Source: Cymodocea nodosa (lineage: Eukaryota; Streptophyta; Magnoliopsida; Alismatales; Cymodoceaceae). From it: a stretch of DNA of 64,000 nucleotides. Each line of letters starts with the position of its first letter. The stretch's first letter is position 1. A model generated the notes under the pieces. It was not told the origin of the DNA. It worked only from the letters and a program-made list of their open reading frames with translations, and made no database searches. Shown piece after piece: positions 12,736 to 23,916 of the stretch. The DNA is taken from positions 12,085,001 through 12,149,000 of the forward strand of contig CM072336.1 of assembly GCA_036874045.1 (NCBI GenBank), in the 5' to 3' direction. Made by a program: the position numbers and the translations under genes.

Positions 12736-13750
12736 TGTTAGGACTCTTGTATTTTGATAATGCAAAAACCTATGTGAGGAAATAAATTGTATTTCACAAT
12801 TTAGATAGTTCAGCAAAAGAGTAGAAGGCAAATAAGTCATTATAGATAGTTCAGAATGTGTTGCAAGAGATGAACAGAATATCGAAAGGATACCAAGCTT
12901 AACCATCTAGAAGAAATAACATTTTGGTGAGTTATCAGGCTTAAGTATCACCATCGGATGGATAGAAAGTTAACTATCCGAAAATACAAGGCCTTCGAAG
13001 GGTTGTAAAGATAGTTGGTTGAATGATCGGAGAGTTAAGGTGCTAACTATCCACAAGCTCAAGGAAAATCGAAAAGTTAAGGATGCTAACTATCTGAAAC
13101 CTAAGTTATTGAATTTCCCACGTGTAGAAATCCAGAACAGATGCTTAAAAGGATTTTTCGAAGAGTTAGAAAGTTAACTATCTGAAAAACTTGAGATTTC
13201 GGAAGGTTACAAACTTAACTATCTGAAACTTAAGTCACTCTATTTTGCATGTGTAGAAATGAGAAGAAAGTAGTCAGAAGCTTAAAAGAGGGCTCGGGAG
13301 GATACTATAGCTAACTATCCGAAAGTTAAAGAATTTTGGTGAGTTAACAATTATAACCATTCGAACTTGAGTCACCTCATGTGCATAACTTAAATTCTCA
13401 CGTGACACAGACAACAAGACTTAAGTGGATTTTCAGTGAGTTACAGATGTTCTTTGGTGAGTTACAGAAATAACCATCCAAAAATCAAAGGGAATCAGAA
13501 GGTTACTTGCTAAACAGTAGACAGAACGGTAACTTACTATTTTTGGGACTGACTACATATCTAGTACAGTAGAAAACATCCGTTGGAAGTAAATTTGATC
13601 GTTATATCTCTTGGTATAAATATGAGAAGTATAGGGAAGATTAAAAAAAAAATGATCATCATATATTGTGAGCTACTAAAAAATTCCAGACATACTCTCA
13701 AGTTTACAATATTCAAGAATACTCTCAATTCACTACAGCACAAAAGCTCC
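12736..13750 (+). mobile_element. Solo LTR-C, 5' part (interrupted by P2)
   Basis: Begins TGTTAGGACTC at a TTATG target (12731-12735) inside the P1 integrase. The partner end at 28785-29180 finishes ...GATCCTAACA and is followed by the second TTATG. Without P2 the insertion is about 1.41 kb. A reverse copy with an adjoining PPT at 59772-61280 confirms that it is an LTR. It is rich in hairpin-like AACTATCCGA / TCGGATAGTT motifs. Confidence 0.88.
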
Positions 13751-13902
13751 TGTTTAGAATGAAAATGTGCATAATATTAACGGTTAAATGATGGTTAATT
13801 GCATAATATTTAGATAATATATTGTTGACTTCTAAAAAGGAATTACTGATAAGCATATAGATAAATTAACTAAGTTACAAACGGAAGTTAACAAACCAAC
13901 CA
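13751..13902 (+). mobile_element. P2 5' LTR with a large internal deletion
   Basis: Only 152 bp remain: about 60 bp of the LTR-A start joined to about 90 bp of the LTR-A end, against 1961 bp for the 3' LTR of the same element. U3 regulatory region, TATA box and R are all missing, so this copy cannot start its own genomic RNA. The TG...CA termini and TSD are intact. Confidence 0.92.
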
Positions 13903-13909
13903 AGTTTTC

Positions 13910-13927
13910 TAGCGCCGTTGCCGGGGA
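13910..13927 (+). other. Primer-binding site of P2 (tRNA-Asp type)
   Basis: TAGCGCCGTTGCCGGGGA, 7 bp after the LTR end, is the best preserved PBS in the window. From memory, it differs at one base from the plant tRNA-Asp complement used by Athila elements. Confidence 0.88.
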
Positions 13928-13996
13928 ATTGAGTAGCTAAGCAACTGTTCATTTTAATAGCAAGAGTGTTGTGTATTTTCTTCTATGATTGAGAAT

Positions 13997-16900
13997 ATGG
14001 CATATGCTTATGCTCAAAGATTTCTAAAACCTGTAGTTAGCATATGTGAATTCTGCAATTCTGAAGGTCACGACATTTCTGATTGTTTGAAACTAAGACG
14101 TTTGTAGATGGTTAGATCACATGAACAACAAATGAATTATCTTCAATATAATAGTGCCAAGAATGAGAATCCTATAGTTTACCCAACTAATGGTCAGCTT
14201 AGAATGTGTAATATGTTGAGAGACAATGAAGTTTGGGATAGGTATGACAGATTGGAGCGTAGTTTAGAGCAAAACATGGATAAACTAGAATAATATATGT
14301 GTCAGCAACAAGAAGTCAACCAATTAAACTATAAAGAAGCATATTCAGAACCTAAAATTGATATTATATACGAAACTAAAAAAACCATAATGAAAATTGA
14401 TAAAAAATTGAATGCAATGAGATTAGATGATTTGGATAGAAAACTAAAAGCATTTGACGAGTTTACAATGAAAATACAAGTTATGCAACAAGACAACACA
14501 AATGAAAATTATAATGTTATAGATCTGCATAATTTGCAAGACATACAAACAATAGAGAATACCACTGCAAGAGAATTTAAAGAATGCAATTTAAAACTAA
14601 AAACAATTGAAGATCATAATCACGAAAATGATATACAAGAACATCATGAGAGTAACGAAAATCTAGAAGATGTATGTATAACACTAAGATCTGGAACTGA
14701 TATACCACCAAGAATTCAAAATGAAAATAATATGAAGGTGGATAAGAGCAAAAATCAAAATGATAATGAGAATGTAATATCCGAAAATATAGAAATCAAT
14801 GAAGAACAATATGAATCTGAAAATGAGACTAAAAATGATCAAACAAATCAAATGAAAGAGAAAGAATCTTTTAAATCACAATCATTAGCACCCTATCTTG
14901 AAAGATTACAACAAACAATACCTAAAAAATAAGAAAAAATTAGAGAAATTTTTGAAAGAGTACAAGTTATCATTCCTTTGTTAGATCTATTGTAGAAAAT
15001 GCCACCTTGTGCTAAATTTCTTAAGGATTGGTGTACTAAGAAAAGAGAGTGAAAAGTTCTTAGGAAGGTCTTTTTAGCTGAGCAAAGTAGTTCCCTATTT
15101 CTACCACAAATTCCTAAAAAGTTATCTAATCCTGGAATCCCTGTTATATCATGCACCATATGAAATATCATTCTAGAAAGAACCTTAATAGACTTAGGTG
15201 CAAGTATAAATGTTATGCCAAGTGATATATTTGCATCCTTAGGATTGGAAGTCTTAACTCCTACTAGGACTGTTATTCAATTAGCAGATAGAAGTATAAG
15301 ATACCCTAGAGGAAAAATAGAGGATGTCTTAAATTAAAATCAAAAATTTCATATAATAATCATATTATAATTTTGGATTCCCAACAAATTAAGCATAAAA
15401 ATAATGATACATCTTTAATTTTGGGAAGATCATTCTTAGCAACATCAGGGGCTGTTTTAAATTGTAAAACTGGAATTATGAAGTTAGCATATGGTAATGA
15501 GGATACTCAATTAAACCTTTTCAAACCAGAAAAGTTTGAAGAGTTAGAAATGTCCTTACATACTATACAATTCTTGGAGGATGAAGGAGATATGCTAGAT
15601 GATGTGATTCAAGAAGAATTAAATAGGCAACTTAATTCTAAGATTTTAGAAGAAAGTGAAAGCATAAATGTAGAAGGAGATCAAGAAGAAATTAATGATG
15701 TTCAATTCGAAGCTCTAGCTTCTGATGGGCAACAGTTAGAATTAAAACATTTACCTCCTGAATTAAACTATATATTTTTGGAAGAAAAATGAACATGTCC
15801 AATCATTATTGCTTCAGACTTAAAAGAGGATTAAATTTCTAAATTAAAAGATGTAGTAAAAACTTATAAAGAAGCAATAGGATGGACTATGACCGATATA
15901 AAAGGGTTAAGTGCAACTTTATGCTATCACCACATATATTTAGAAGAGAATGCTAAACCAGTTAGAATTCCTGAAAGGAGATTAAATCCAAACCTTAAAG
16001 TAGTCAGGAAGGAAATAGTGAAATGGTTAGATAATGACATAATTTATCCGATTTATGATAGCTCATGGGTTAGTCCAATCCATGTAGTTCCCAAGAAATC
16101 AAGATTAAGTAATTAAGAATGAAAGTCAGGACTTGATACCTACTAGAATTCAATCAAGCTGGAGAGTGTGTATAGACTATAGAAAGCTGAATGTTGTAAC
16201 TAGGAAAGATCATTTTCCTTTACCTTTAATAGATCAAATGCTAGAGAAATTAGTAGGGCAAGAATATTTTTGTATCCTATATGGGTATTCAAGATATAAC
16301 CAAGTTCTAATAGCATTAGAGGATCAAGAGAAAACAACTTTCACTAGTCCTAATGGAACTTATGCTTTTAAGAGAATGCCATTCAAATTATGCAATGCAC
16401 CAACCACCTTTCAAAGGTGTATGCAGGGCATATTCACTAGAATGATTGAAGATTTTTTAGAAATATTTATGGATGATTTTACTGTTTATGGAACTTCATA
16501 TGAAGTGTGTTTAAACAATTTAGACCAAGTATTAAAACGCTGTGTGGAAAAAAATCTGGTTCTAAATTGGGAAAAATGTCACTTCATGGTTAATCAAGGA
16601 ATCGTCTTGGGTCATTTTGTTTCAAAGAAAGGGTTGGAAGTAGATAAAGCTAAAATAGAAGTAATTTCTAATCTACTAGAACCTAAATTAGTAAAAGATA
16701 TTAGATCATTTCTAGGACATGCTGGATTTTATAGAAGATTTATTAAAGATTTTAGCAAAATAGCTAGACCTTTAACTAATCTATTAAAAGATGTCTCGTT
16801 CAACTTTAATAAAAATTGCAAAGAAGCATTTTTCAAGCTTAAAACTAGCTTAATTTCAACTCCTATAATACAAGCACCTAATTGGAGCCATCCATTTGAA

Positions 16901-18533
16901 TTAATGTGTAATGCATTTGATTTTGCTATAGGAGCAGTGTTGGGACAGAAGATAGAAAAATCTCCTAGAGTGATTCATTATGCAAGGAGCTAAAGTGACA
17001 GTGTACACGAATCATTCAGCTTTGAAACACCTAATAGCAAAGAAAGAGACTAAACCTAGATTGATCCGATGGATATTGTTATTACAAGAATTTGATCTAG
17101 AAATTAAAGATAAAAAAGGTTGTGAGAATGTAGTAGCAGATCATTTATCAAGATTACAAACAGAAAAATCAAATATTGAAATTAAGGATAATTTTCCTGA
17201 TAAACAATTAATGACCATCAAAACAATGCCTTGGTATGCTCACATAGTTAATTACTTAGTTATTGGTTTAACACCGAAGGATTGGAATAGACAGGATAAG
17301 AAATTGTTCTTTTCAAGAGTGAGATATTACTATTGGGAAGACTCATACTTATTTAAGAAATGTCCTGATCTGGTTTTAAGGTGGTGTGTTCCAGAAACTG
17401 AATATCAAAGCATATTGTCTTTCTAGCATGACCAAGCATGTGGAGGGCATTTTGGTTCAGGGAAAATTGCTGCAAAAATTTTGCAATGTGGATTTTATTG
17501 GCCAACACTATTCAAAGATGCTCATAAATACTGCTTAAGTTGTTTAAGATGTCAACAAATAGGAAGAATATCAAAGAGGAATATGATGCCTCTTAATCCT
17601 ATTATTGAGGTTGAAATCTTTGATGTATGGGGAATAGATTTTATGGGTCCATTTCCTATGTCTAATCAATTTAATTATATATTGTTGGGGTGGATTATGT
17701 ATCTAAATGGATAGAAGCTATTCCTACAATAACTAATGACAACAAAGTGGTAATACATTTTATAAGAACTAATATAATTGCCAAATTTGGAATACCTAAA
17801 GCTATTATCAGTGATAGAGGAACTCATTTCTGTAATAGAAGTTTTGAAGCCTTAATGAAGAAATATGGAGTGAACCACAAAATTGCAACATCATATCATC
17901 CGCAAACAAGTGAACAAGTAGAGAGTGCTAAGAAACAAATTAAGTTAATTTTAGAAAAAGTAGTAAATCCTACTAGAACAAATTGGGCTAATAGATTGAT
18001 AGATGCACTTTGGGCTTATAGAACTGCTTATAAGACAAGCTTAGGTATGTCACCTTTTTGGCTAGTATATGGAAAAAGTTGTCATTTACCAGCTGAAATT
18101 GAACATAAAGCTTATTAGGCATTAAGAACTCTAAACACTAATTTAAATCAAGTTGCTAAAAATAGGAAATTACAATTGATTGAATTAGAAGAATTTAGGA
18201 ATGAAGCTTATTCAAAAACTGTAAGAGAAAAAAGAGAAAATGAAGTTCTGGCATGATAAGAAAATTATTCTAAAAACCTTTGAAATAAGACAAGAAGTAT
18301 ATCTTTATATGACTAGACTCCATAACCATCCCAAAAAATTAAGATCTAGATGGGTAGGACCTTATATAGTTTGAAATATTTATCCCTATGGAGTTATTGA
18401 GATTGAAAATCCTAAAAATCAGAACATATTTAAAGTAAATGGACAAAGACTTAGACCTATTTTGAAGATACCAAAAAGTTCTTTTTGAATTATAGAAGAA
18501 GTAAGAGTAGAGGACTACTCGAGCTTTACTTAG
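13997..18533 (+). pseudogene. pol: P2 polyprotein remnant: zinc knuckle, protease, RT, RNase H, integrase
   Basis: Same architecture as P1, about 1500 codons from the conserved ATG to the stop after VEDYSSFT. The CCHC knuckle lies at residues 16-29. It is followed by the linker with CITLRSG and the protease (DLGASIN, LILGR). RT shows VCIDYRKLN, CNAPTTFQRCMQGIF and FMDD. RNase H has lost about 95 bp of its core, including the SKTLND motif, at 16980. Integrase keeps HHCC, the D-D-E residues ([26 protein letters not shown]) and a GPY/F-type C-terminus (RWVGPYIV, FKVNGQRLRP). By eye I count about 18 stops or frameshifts, for example 14105, 14291, 15330, 16115, 17424 and 18116. No capsid domain precedes the knuckle. 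Confidence 0.93.
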
Positions 18534-19134
18534 TAAGAAAGTTTCATGTTGAAAAAAAAAAAAAAAAAAAAAATCGTTGCGGTTCAACTAATAAGATCCA
18601 TCAGTCTGACCGAAACATAAAAACATAAAAAAATCTATATATTATTTAGTAAAAAAGTCGATTTTACCGAAGGATAGTATCGGTTCAACTGGTAAAAAAA
18701 AAAAAAAAGAAGTAAGAAAGAAAATATTTAATTTTGATTCAACTGAGGAATATAACAGTTTGACCGAAGAATTTTTAAAATATGGAAAAAGTAAGAGTAG
18801 TTAGACCGGAGCTCTTCGGTCTTGACCGAAGAAAAATTATTATCTTAAGTATTTTTATTAGATATAACTTTACAGGAAGTCCATTGAGTTACGCTTAACT
18901 CAACGAACTTACTCCGTTGAGTCTAGGAAAAGTTAATGTACTTACCCTGTGGAGTTAATCGTAATTCCACGGATGAGAGAGCGAGAGTTGGTGTGGGAAA
19001 TGACCCGATTACTCACCTAAACTTAGGGCTTATTTATCTTAAACTTAGGGTTTTTGGGGGCATTATCTGCAGAATCTTTTAGAACTTAGAACAATAGAGA
19101 TCAGAGCGACTTTGTGCTATTGCGTAACTCCACG
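18534..19134 (+). other. P2 integrase-ORFX spacer: poly-A and palindromes
   Basis: Holds an A-run near 18549-18573, several short inverted repeats built on CGGTT / AACCG (for example around 18806-18830), and the palindrome TTGAGTTA-N4-TAACTCAA at 18884-18903. M2 has the counterpart at 37677-38090 and 40280-40861. No reading frame of note is present. Confidence 0.6.
18884..18920. repeat. CGTTGAGTTA palindromes upstream of ORFX
   Basis: TTGAGTTA pairs with TAACTCAA across 4 nt, and the same right arm can pair with CGTTGAGT just downstream. A GTGGAGTTA / TAATTCCAC pair follows near 18950-18970. Equivalent pairs lie upstream of both ORFX copies in M2 (about 37865-37960 and 40450-40555). Confidence 0.65.
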
Positions 19135-21364
19135 ATGAGGAAGATGACACTCGAGTTCTGGGAAGATTCGGTTGACACTTCAAAATTTCTTAAAGAATCG
19201 GAAGAATGGCACACGAGGTAGAAAATCAAAAATACGACGAGAGAAAAAGAACTATAGAAGGTAGAATCTAAACTTTTCAACTTCAGAAGAGTTTTAGTAG
19301 ATTTGGGTATACAAATACCTCAAATAATGGAAACAAGAATAAAGGTTGCTACAGAAATTGCTGTAAGCAAGGAAAGAAAAATAAGGCCAAACAACGAAGT
19401 TGCCCTAGAATTGATCCAACATAAGTCCCGACTTTGGTTCAAAAGACGAATATGTAGACGAGCTAAATGGGCGATCTAGAAGTAAGAAAGGAAAGAAAAT
19501 GAAGAAGAGACAACTGAAGAACAAGAGGAGCTGACTACTGAAAGACCAGTTCTTGAGGAACAGTAGCCTGGACCTTCAAATCCACCTCCTAAACCTTTAG
19601 AAAGGGTGGTAGTTATGGGGCCTTCAAACAAAGAAGAATTAAGAGAATTTGAAAAACTGATTCGAGTTGTGAAAAACCAAGGAGAATTAGAAGATTTGGC
19701 AGTAGCTAAAGCACACCTAGTGTTCAAGGGCTGCAAAAAAGCTGAAAGCCTAATATAAAATCAAAGTGGAATAGCATCAAGATGCTACTGCCAAACCTGC
19801 TGCAAAAGGAGATGAAGCTAGTCCTTTGAGACCAGTAATTATAGAAAGAATTAAATAGGAAGAGCTAGTACCTTTGGCTCAAAGGCCTATAGAGCCTATT
19901 TTTGTGGATTTGATTTCAAACGAGGAAGAGGAAGACCAGACACAATTAATCAGAAAAAGGAAAGGAAAAGAGATAGTGTCTAAATATCACGAGGAGATCA
20001 AATCTGAAGTACAAATGTCAGTAGATCCTGTAGAGCCAAATTTTGTAAACCTGCTATCCGATTTCGAAGAGGAGCAGTAGCAGCAGCAGCAAGAGCAAAT
20101 AGAAGAAAAATAGGCTGAAACTAGTCTACAACCTGTACAAGAAGAAGAAACAAAAATTAGGGCAAAAGTTAATTTGCCTGTAACTTCATCCCAATCTGCT
20201 ACAGAATCAGAAAGAACAGTTATAATGCAGATTGGTAGTCAGGAGGAAGAAGAAAGAACAGAAAATGAATAAGAAGCTGAACAAATATATATGGAAAGAA
20301 ATGACTCTACAAATTCCACTAAAGAGCAAGAAACTCTTCAACAATTTATGGAAAGAATTCAAGACAAAGTGGAGAGTTTTACCGGCTCACCACCACAGAT
20401 AGAAGCAGAAGCAAATATTCAGGAATCTGCCGAGCATTTTCAGTCTATCCAAGTTCAGCATATGGAAGAGGAAGTTCAAGAACAAACCCCTCTAGAGCAA
20501 CAAATTCATATTCCTAACCCGGTTGAGGCAGCAGTTTTAAATGAAGTTTACTTTTGGAATCAGGAAGCTTATAATAAATACCAAGAGATTAGGGGTTATG
20601 ATATCATTTACAGTAGACCAATAAATTGGGATGGAATGCAAGAAATTAAAGATTTATTTGAGTTCCAAGGTCTACTATAGTTTATTTCTCAGCAAAGAGG
20701 GCATGCAATATATGAGAATTTAGTGCCCTGCTTTTATGCAAATTTGAGAGAAGGAGAAAGAGGATTAATTTTCAATATGGAGAAAGCTGATGTAGAGATA
20801 ACACTAGAGCTTCTCCACAATATTTTCGGACTAAGAAATGAAGGAATTGAAATTCTGGAAGAAACAACTGCAGTGGAATGGGCTGAATAGGAAATTAAAC
20901 AGTGCATAGCCATCGACCCTGGTGTGCCATTACTGAATAGACTGAAGTACTTAAATGGAAAGGCACACATGGTCGCAATCATATTGGTAAAAACTATTTA
21001 TCAAAGACAAGGCCACGGCATTGAACTTAGTCAATTTGTCAAGTGGGCTACATATGTAGTTGTAAACAGAATTCAAGTTAATTGGTACAAAGAATTTATC
21101 TCCAAGTTGAAAGTAGTAAAGAAGAAATTATTTTATGGAGATTTGATTCCACTACTAATGGTGGATAGTATTGATTTCATGAAATGGGCATCCAAGAGGA
21201 TAAGATCAAGAACCATTTTAGTGAAAGAGTACAGAAATTATGCTGCTGCAGAAATTGCTGAATTTTCTAGAGGAGTTATAGGAGCTGTAGAAAGAACTAA
21301 CCTATTAGAGCAACAAGTAGAAAGACTCTAGAAGGAAGTAGATGAACTTAGGAGAAGAGATTAA
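19135..21364 (+). pseudogene. P2 accessory ORFX (plant transposon protein-like), decayed
   Basis: About 740 codons in the ancestral frame, from an ATG shared with both M2 copies to a TAA after VDELRRRD. The N-terminal half is Glu/Gln-rich and likely disordered, with a basic stretch RKRKGKEIV that looks like a nuclear localisation signal. The C-terminal half is globular and best conserved: INWDGMQEIKDLFEFQGLL, then CFYANL, LLNRLKYLNGKAHM, SQFVKWATY and a terminal leucine-rich coiled coil. The FYANL and downstream pattern resembles, from memory, the Pfam domain called putative plant transposon protein (PF20167); I could not test this. It occupies the place of the env-like ORF of classical Athila elements. 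About ten nonsense codons (19219, 20078, 20678, 20888 among them). Biochemical function unknown. Confidence 0.8.
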
Positions 21365-22344
21365 ATTGTATTGTTCGTCTACTTGTGTATATTTGTATGA
21401 AAAATATCTGATTAATTGTAATGTAAATTATTCATATTAATGAATGTGTGTTTTTCATATGTATTTTTCATTCGTGTTTGAAAATGATGAAATGGATGAA
21501 CTATATTGAATATTATATAATGGTTTGAACAAAATGCAAGATTGTTTAAAAGATATACAAATTTGCTGAATGACAAGATTAAAGGCACAATAACTAATTA
21601 ATGCTTGAAAATTTCTGCATGCTGCAAAGAAAAATTTAAATTCTACATAACATGAAATGAACTGCAAGTTAAATATTTATATAATATTCAAATTTAAATG
21701 AGTTAAATTAGAACACTGCATTAATGACATGTATTTAACTTTAATTAAGTTAACAAAATGTAGGAGAGAAAAGAAATATAGAAGTATATACGAGGAGTAA
21801 GTTTTAGAAGTTGCTAAGTGTTAACTCAACGAAGTAAGTTCGTTGAGTTAACCTTAACTGCACGCGGTCAATAATATAATATAAGGTCACTCCGTTGAGT
21901 TATTTGTAACTCAACGAAGTTAGTCTGTTGAGTTAGCAACAGTAACTGAAGCTAGTCTGTGGAGTTAACTGTAGCTCAACGAGGTTAGTTCGTGGATTAA
22001 GCTAAATAATTATTTTATTTAGCCACGAACGAAACTTTGTGGGTTTAGTGGTTACTAAAATTTGAAATTAAAAATGGCACACGTATCCAGAAAAATAGGA
22101 ACCATACTACACGTTACAAGACACGTTCTTACACTGAGATTCATTTGCTTTATGGACGTGCATTATAAATATAGAATAGAATGTTATTTACAAGTTACCA
22201 GCATTTGAGAAAAGAAAATTCGTTGGGGAACTGGAAGGAGAAGCAACTGATTCTACTTCATCCGTTAACAACTATTTACTGAATATAAAGCTTTAGACTG
22301 GTATGTAATTAATCTTCTGCTATCTTATTTTATGTTAACAGTTT
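21365..22344 (+). other. P2 ORFX-gag spacer with palindrome array and splice-like sites
   Basis: No coding potential. It starts with an AT-rich 3' flank of ORFX, then a dense array of CGTTGAGTTA / TAACTCAACG palindromes at about 21820-21995. Just before gag there is a donor-like GGTATGTAATTAAT (GT at 22301) and an acceptor-like TTAACAG ending at 22341, three bases before the gag ATG. A 41-nt intron between these two is too short for plants, so if they are used they must pair with other sites. The donor is conserved in M2 and P3, while the acceptor AG is not kept in M2. Confidence 0.6.
21820..21852. repeat. Perfect 14-bp palindrome upstream of gag
   Basis: Arms GTTAACTCAACGAA and TTCGTTGAGTTAAC are exact complements around the 5-nt loop GTAAG. 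It is the first of several tandem, less perfect pairs running to about 21995. P3 has the same array at about 45900-46140 and M2 at about 34870-35045. Confidence 0.8.
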
Positions 22345-23693
22345 ATGAGCACATGGATTCGTTCTCCTAGTACTAAACAGTTAGTAAGAACACCTACCCA
22401 AGAGTATTCAACACAGAGGCGTACTGAAACATTTTCTGAATTGGACTTTAACGAAATCCTTAGGGGTGTAGCTAACCTTTCTTTAATAGAGAACGAAGAT
22501 ATGGCTGCTCTAGTAGAAAAACCATTAGAGGAAATTCTATATCTTGAATTAGTTGATGAACCTTTATGTATTCGATTGCCAAACTTTGAGGGAGATAGGT
22601 TTGAACTGAAATCTAATTATATTAGTCAATTGCCACATTTTCATGGATTAGAAAGAGAGGCTGCCTATTATTTCCTTAGAGAATTTAACGAAGTTTGTCA
22701 AATGATGAAAATGTCAAACATGAGTATAGTTGCTATTAAACTTAGATATATCTCTTTTGCTTTAAAAGACACAGCTAAGAGATGGTTATATACTCTATCA
22801 CCTGATTCAATTTCTACATGGACTAAATTTTGCTTTGTTTTTTAAGAAAAATATTATCCAACACATCAAACGATTAAAAAGAAAAAGGAAATATTAATGT
22901 GTAACCAAAACAGGGAGAATCATTCTAGAAATATTTTGAAAGATTTAAAGATTTACTAACTCAATGTCCACATCATGCAATGAGTAAAGCACAATTGATA
23001 GGTATAATTTATGAAGGCATAGATGTTTCAATGAAATCTTTATTAGAATCTACTTGTCAGAATGGTTTTTTAAAACTGTGTAGTGAAGAAGCATGGGCAT
23101 ACCTAGAAAACTTTGCAAAAAGAACTGCATAGTGGGAAAACTCAACTGAAGCCATTACAGATAGAAGAATATTGCCAAGGGGAATGCATGAAATAGATTC
23201 AAGCACTATGCTTGAAGTTAAATTAACTAAATTAACAAAGAAAATAGAAGAGTTATCATTAAATCAAAAACTAACAGAAAAGAATGCAAACGTTAATGAC
23301 TTAGATATTATTTATGCTAGAAACCAAAAAGATAACTTTGGAAATTCGTATAACCCTAATTGGAGAAATCACCTGAATTTATCTTGGAGAAACAACAATT
23401 TCCAGGGAGGAGAAAATATAAATGACAAGAATATAAGTTATGAAGCATTGATTGAACAAGGATCTAGAATAGAGAAGTTAGAAAGGATAATTCAACAATG
23501 AAACAATCGTCTAGATTTTGTATTTGGAAATGTTGCAATTCAAAATCAAAATATAAATAGAAATATATCACTTAGACAGAAGGAATCAATAGAAGTTAGA
23601 CCTACTAGAGGATTGCCAATGCAAGCAGTACCTAACCCTATTAACAGAACTATTAATGAAATTGATACCTCCTCTGGGAGGGTAACCGAATGA
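22345..23693 (+). pseudogene. gag: P2 gag capsid ORF located downstream of pol
   Basis: About 450 codons. The N-terminal part is a Ty3/gypsy Retrotrans_gag capsid: IRLPNFEGDRFELKSNYI, YYFLREFNEVCQMMKM, IKLRYISFALKDTAKRWLY and the helix pair around TIKKKKEIL and CPHHAMS. After a coiled coil comes the Athila-specific YNPNWRNHLNLSWRN and a second coiled coil (RIEKLERIIQQ). The CCHC knuckle usually found near this motif is absent; it sits at the start of the pol ORF. It should assemble virus-like particles. Defects: a stop at 22843, a 1-bp loss soon after, and stops near 23130 and 23499. Start chosen at the ATG after the palindrome array; M2 shares it, while P3 has GTG. Confidence 0.92.
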
Positions 23694-23916
23694 AACATCA
23701 TAACTGAAGTAACTATGTATAATATAGTAAGTAGAAAAATATAAATATATATATATATATATATAAGTTTAATTATAGTTAGTAGTATCGTAGAGTTATT
23801 ACTTAACTCAACGAACTTAGTCCGTTGAGTTATGACCTAACTCCACGAGGGTATGAAGTAGCTATGTTGATTTTATCTCTGTTAATTTTTGTTTCTGTCA
23901 TACAGAATCACAACAG
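23694..23916 (+). other. P2 gag-F-box spacer: AT microsatellite, palindrome, 3' splice-like site
   Basis: Contains a (TA)n run at about 23743-23765, the palindrome at 23804-23832, and a pyrimidine-rich stretch ending TACAG at 23905, twelve bases before the F-box ATG. M2 (TACAG) and P3 (TATAG) keep a tract and AG at the same distance. This would suit expression of the F-box protein from a spliced subgenomic RNA (inference). Confidence 0.6.
23804..23832. repeat. Palindrome between gag and the F-box gene
   Basis: TAACTCAACG and CGTTGAGTTA separated by 9 nt. The M2 equivalent lies near 33085-33120 and is nearly as good; P3 retains only a remnant near 47932-47955. Confidence 0.7.

Noticed and set aside
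13910..13927. A tRNA gene
   Set aside because: Only the 18-nt complement of a tRNA 3' end is present, at the exact PBS position after an LTR.
18549..18573. A-run suggesting the end of a retroposed cDNA (SINE or LINE)
   Set aside because: The run sits inside P2 between integrase and ORFX; M2 has T-runs in the corresponding spacer, and no TSD surrounds it.
21301..22345. CGTTGAGTTA repeats as a CRISPR-like array
   Set aside because: Spacing is irregular, the units are inverted rather than direct, there are no cas genes, and the genome is eukaryotic.
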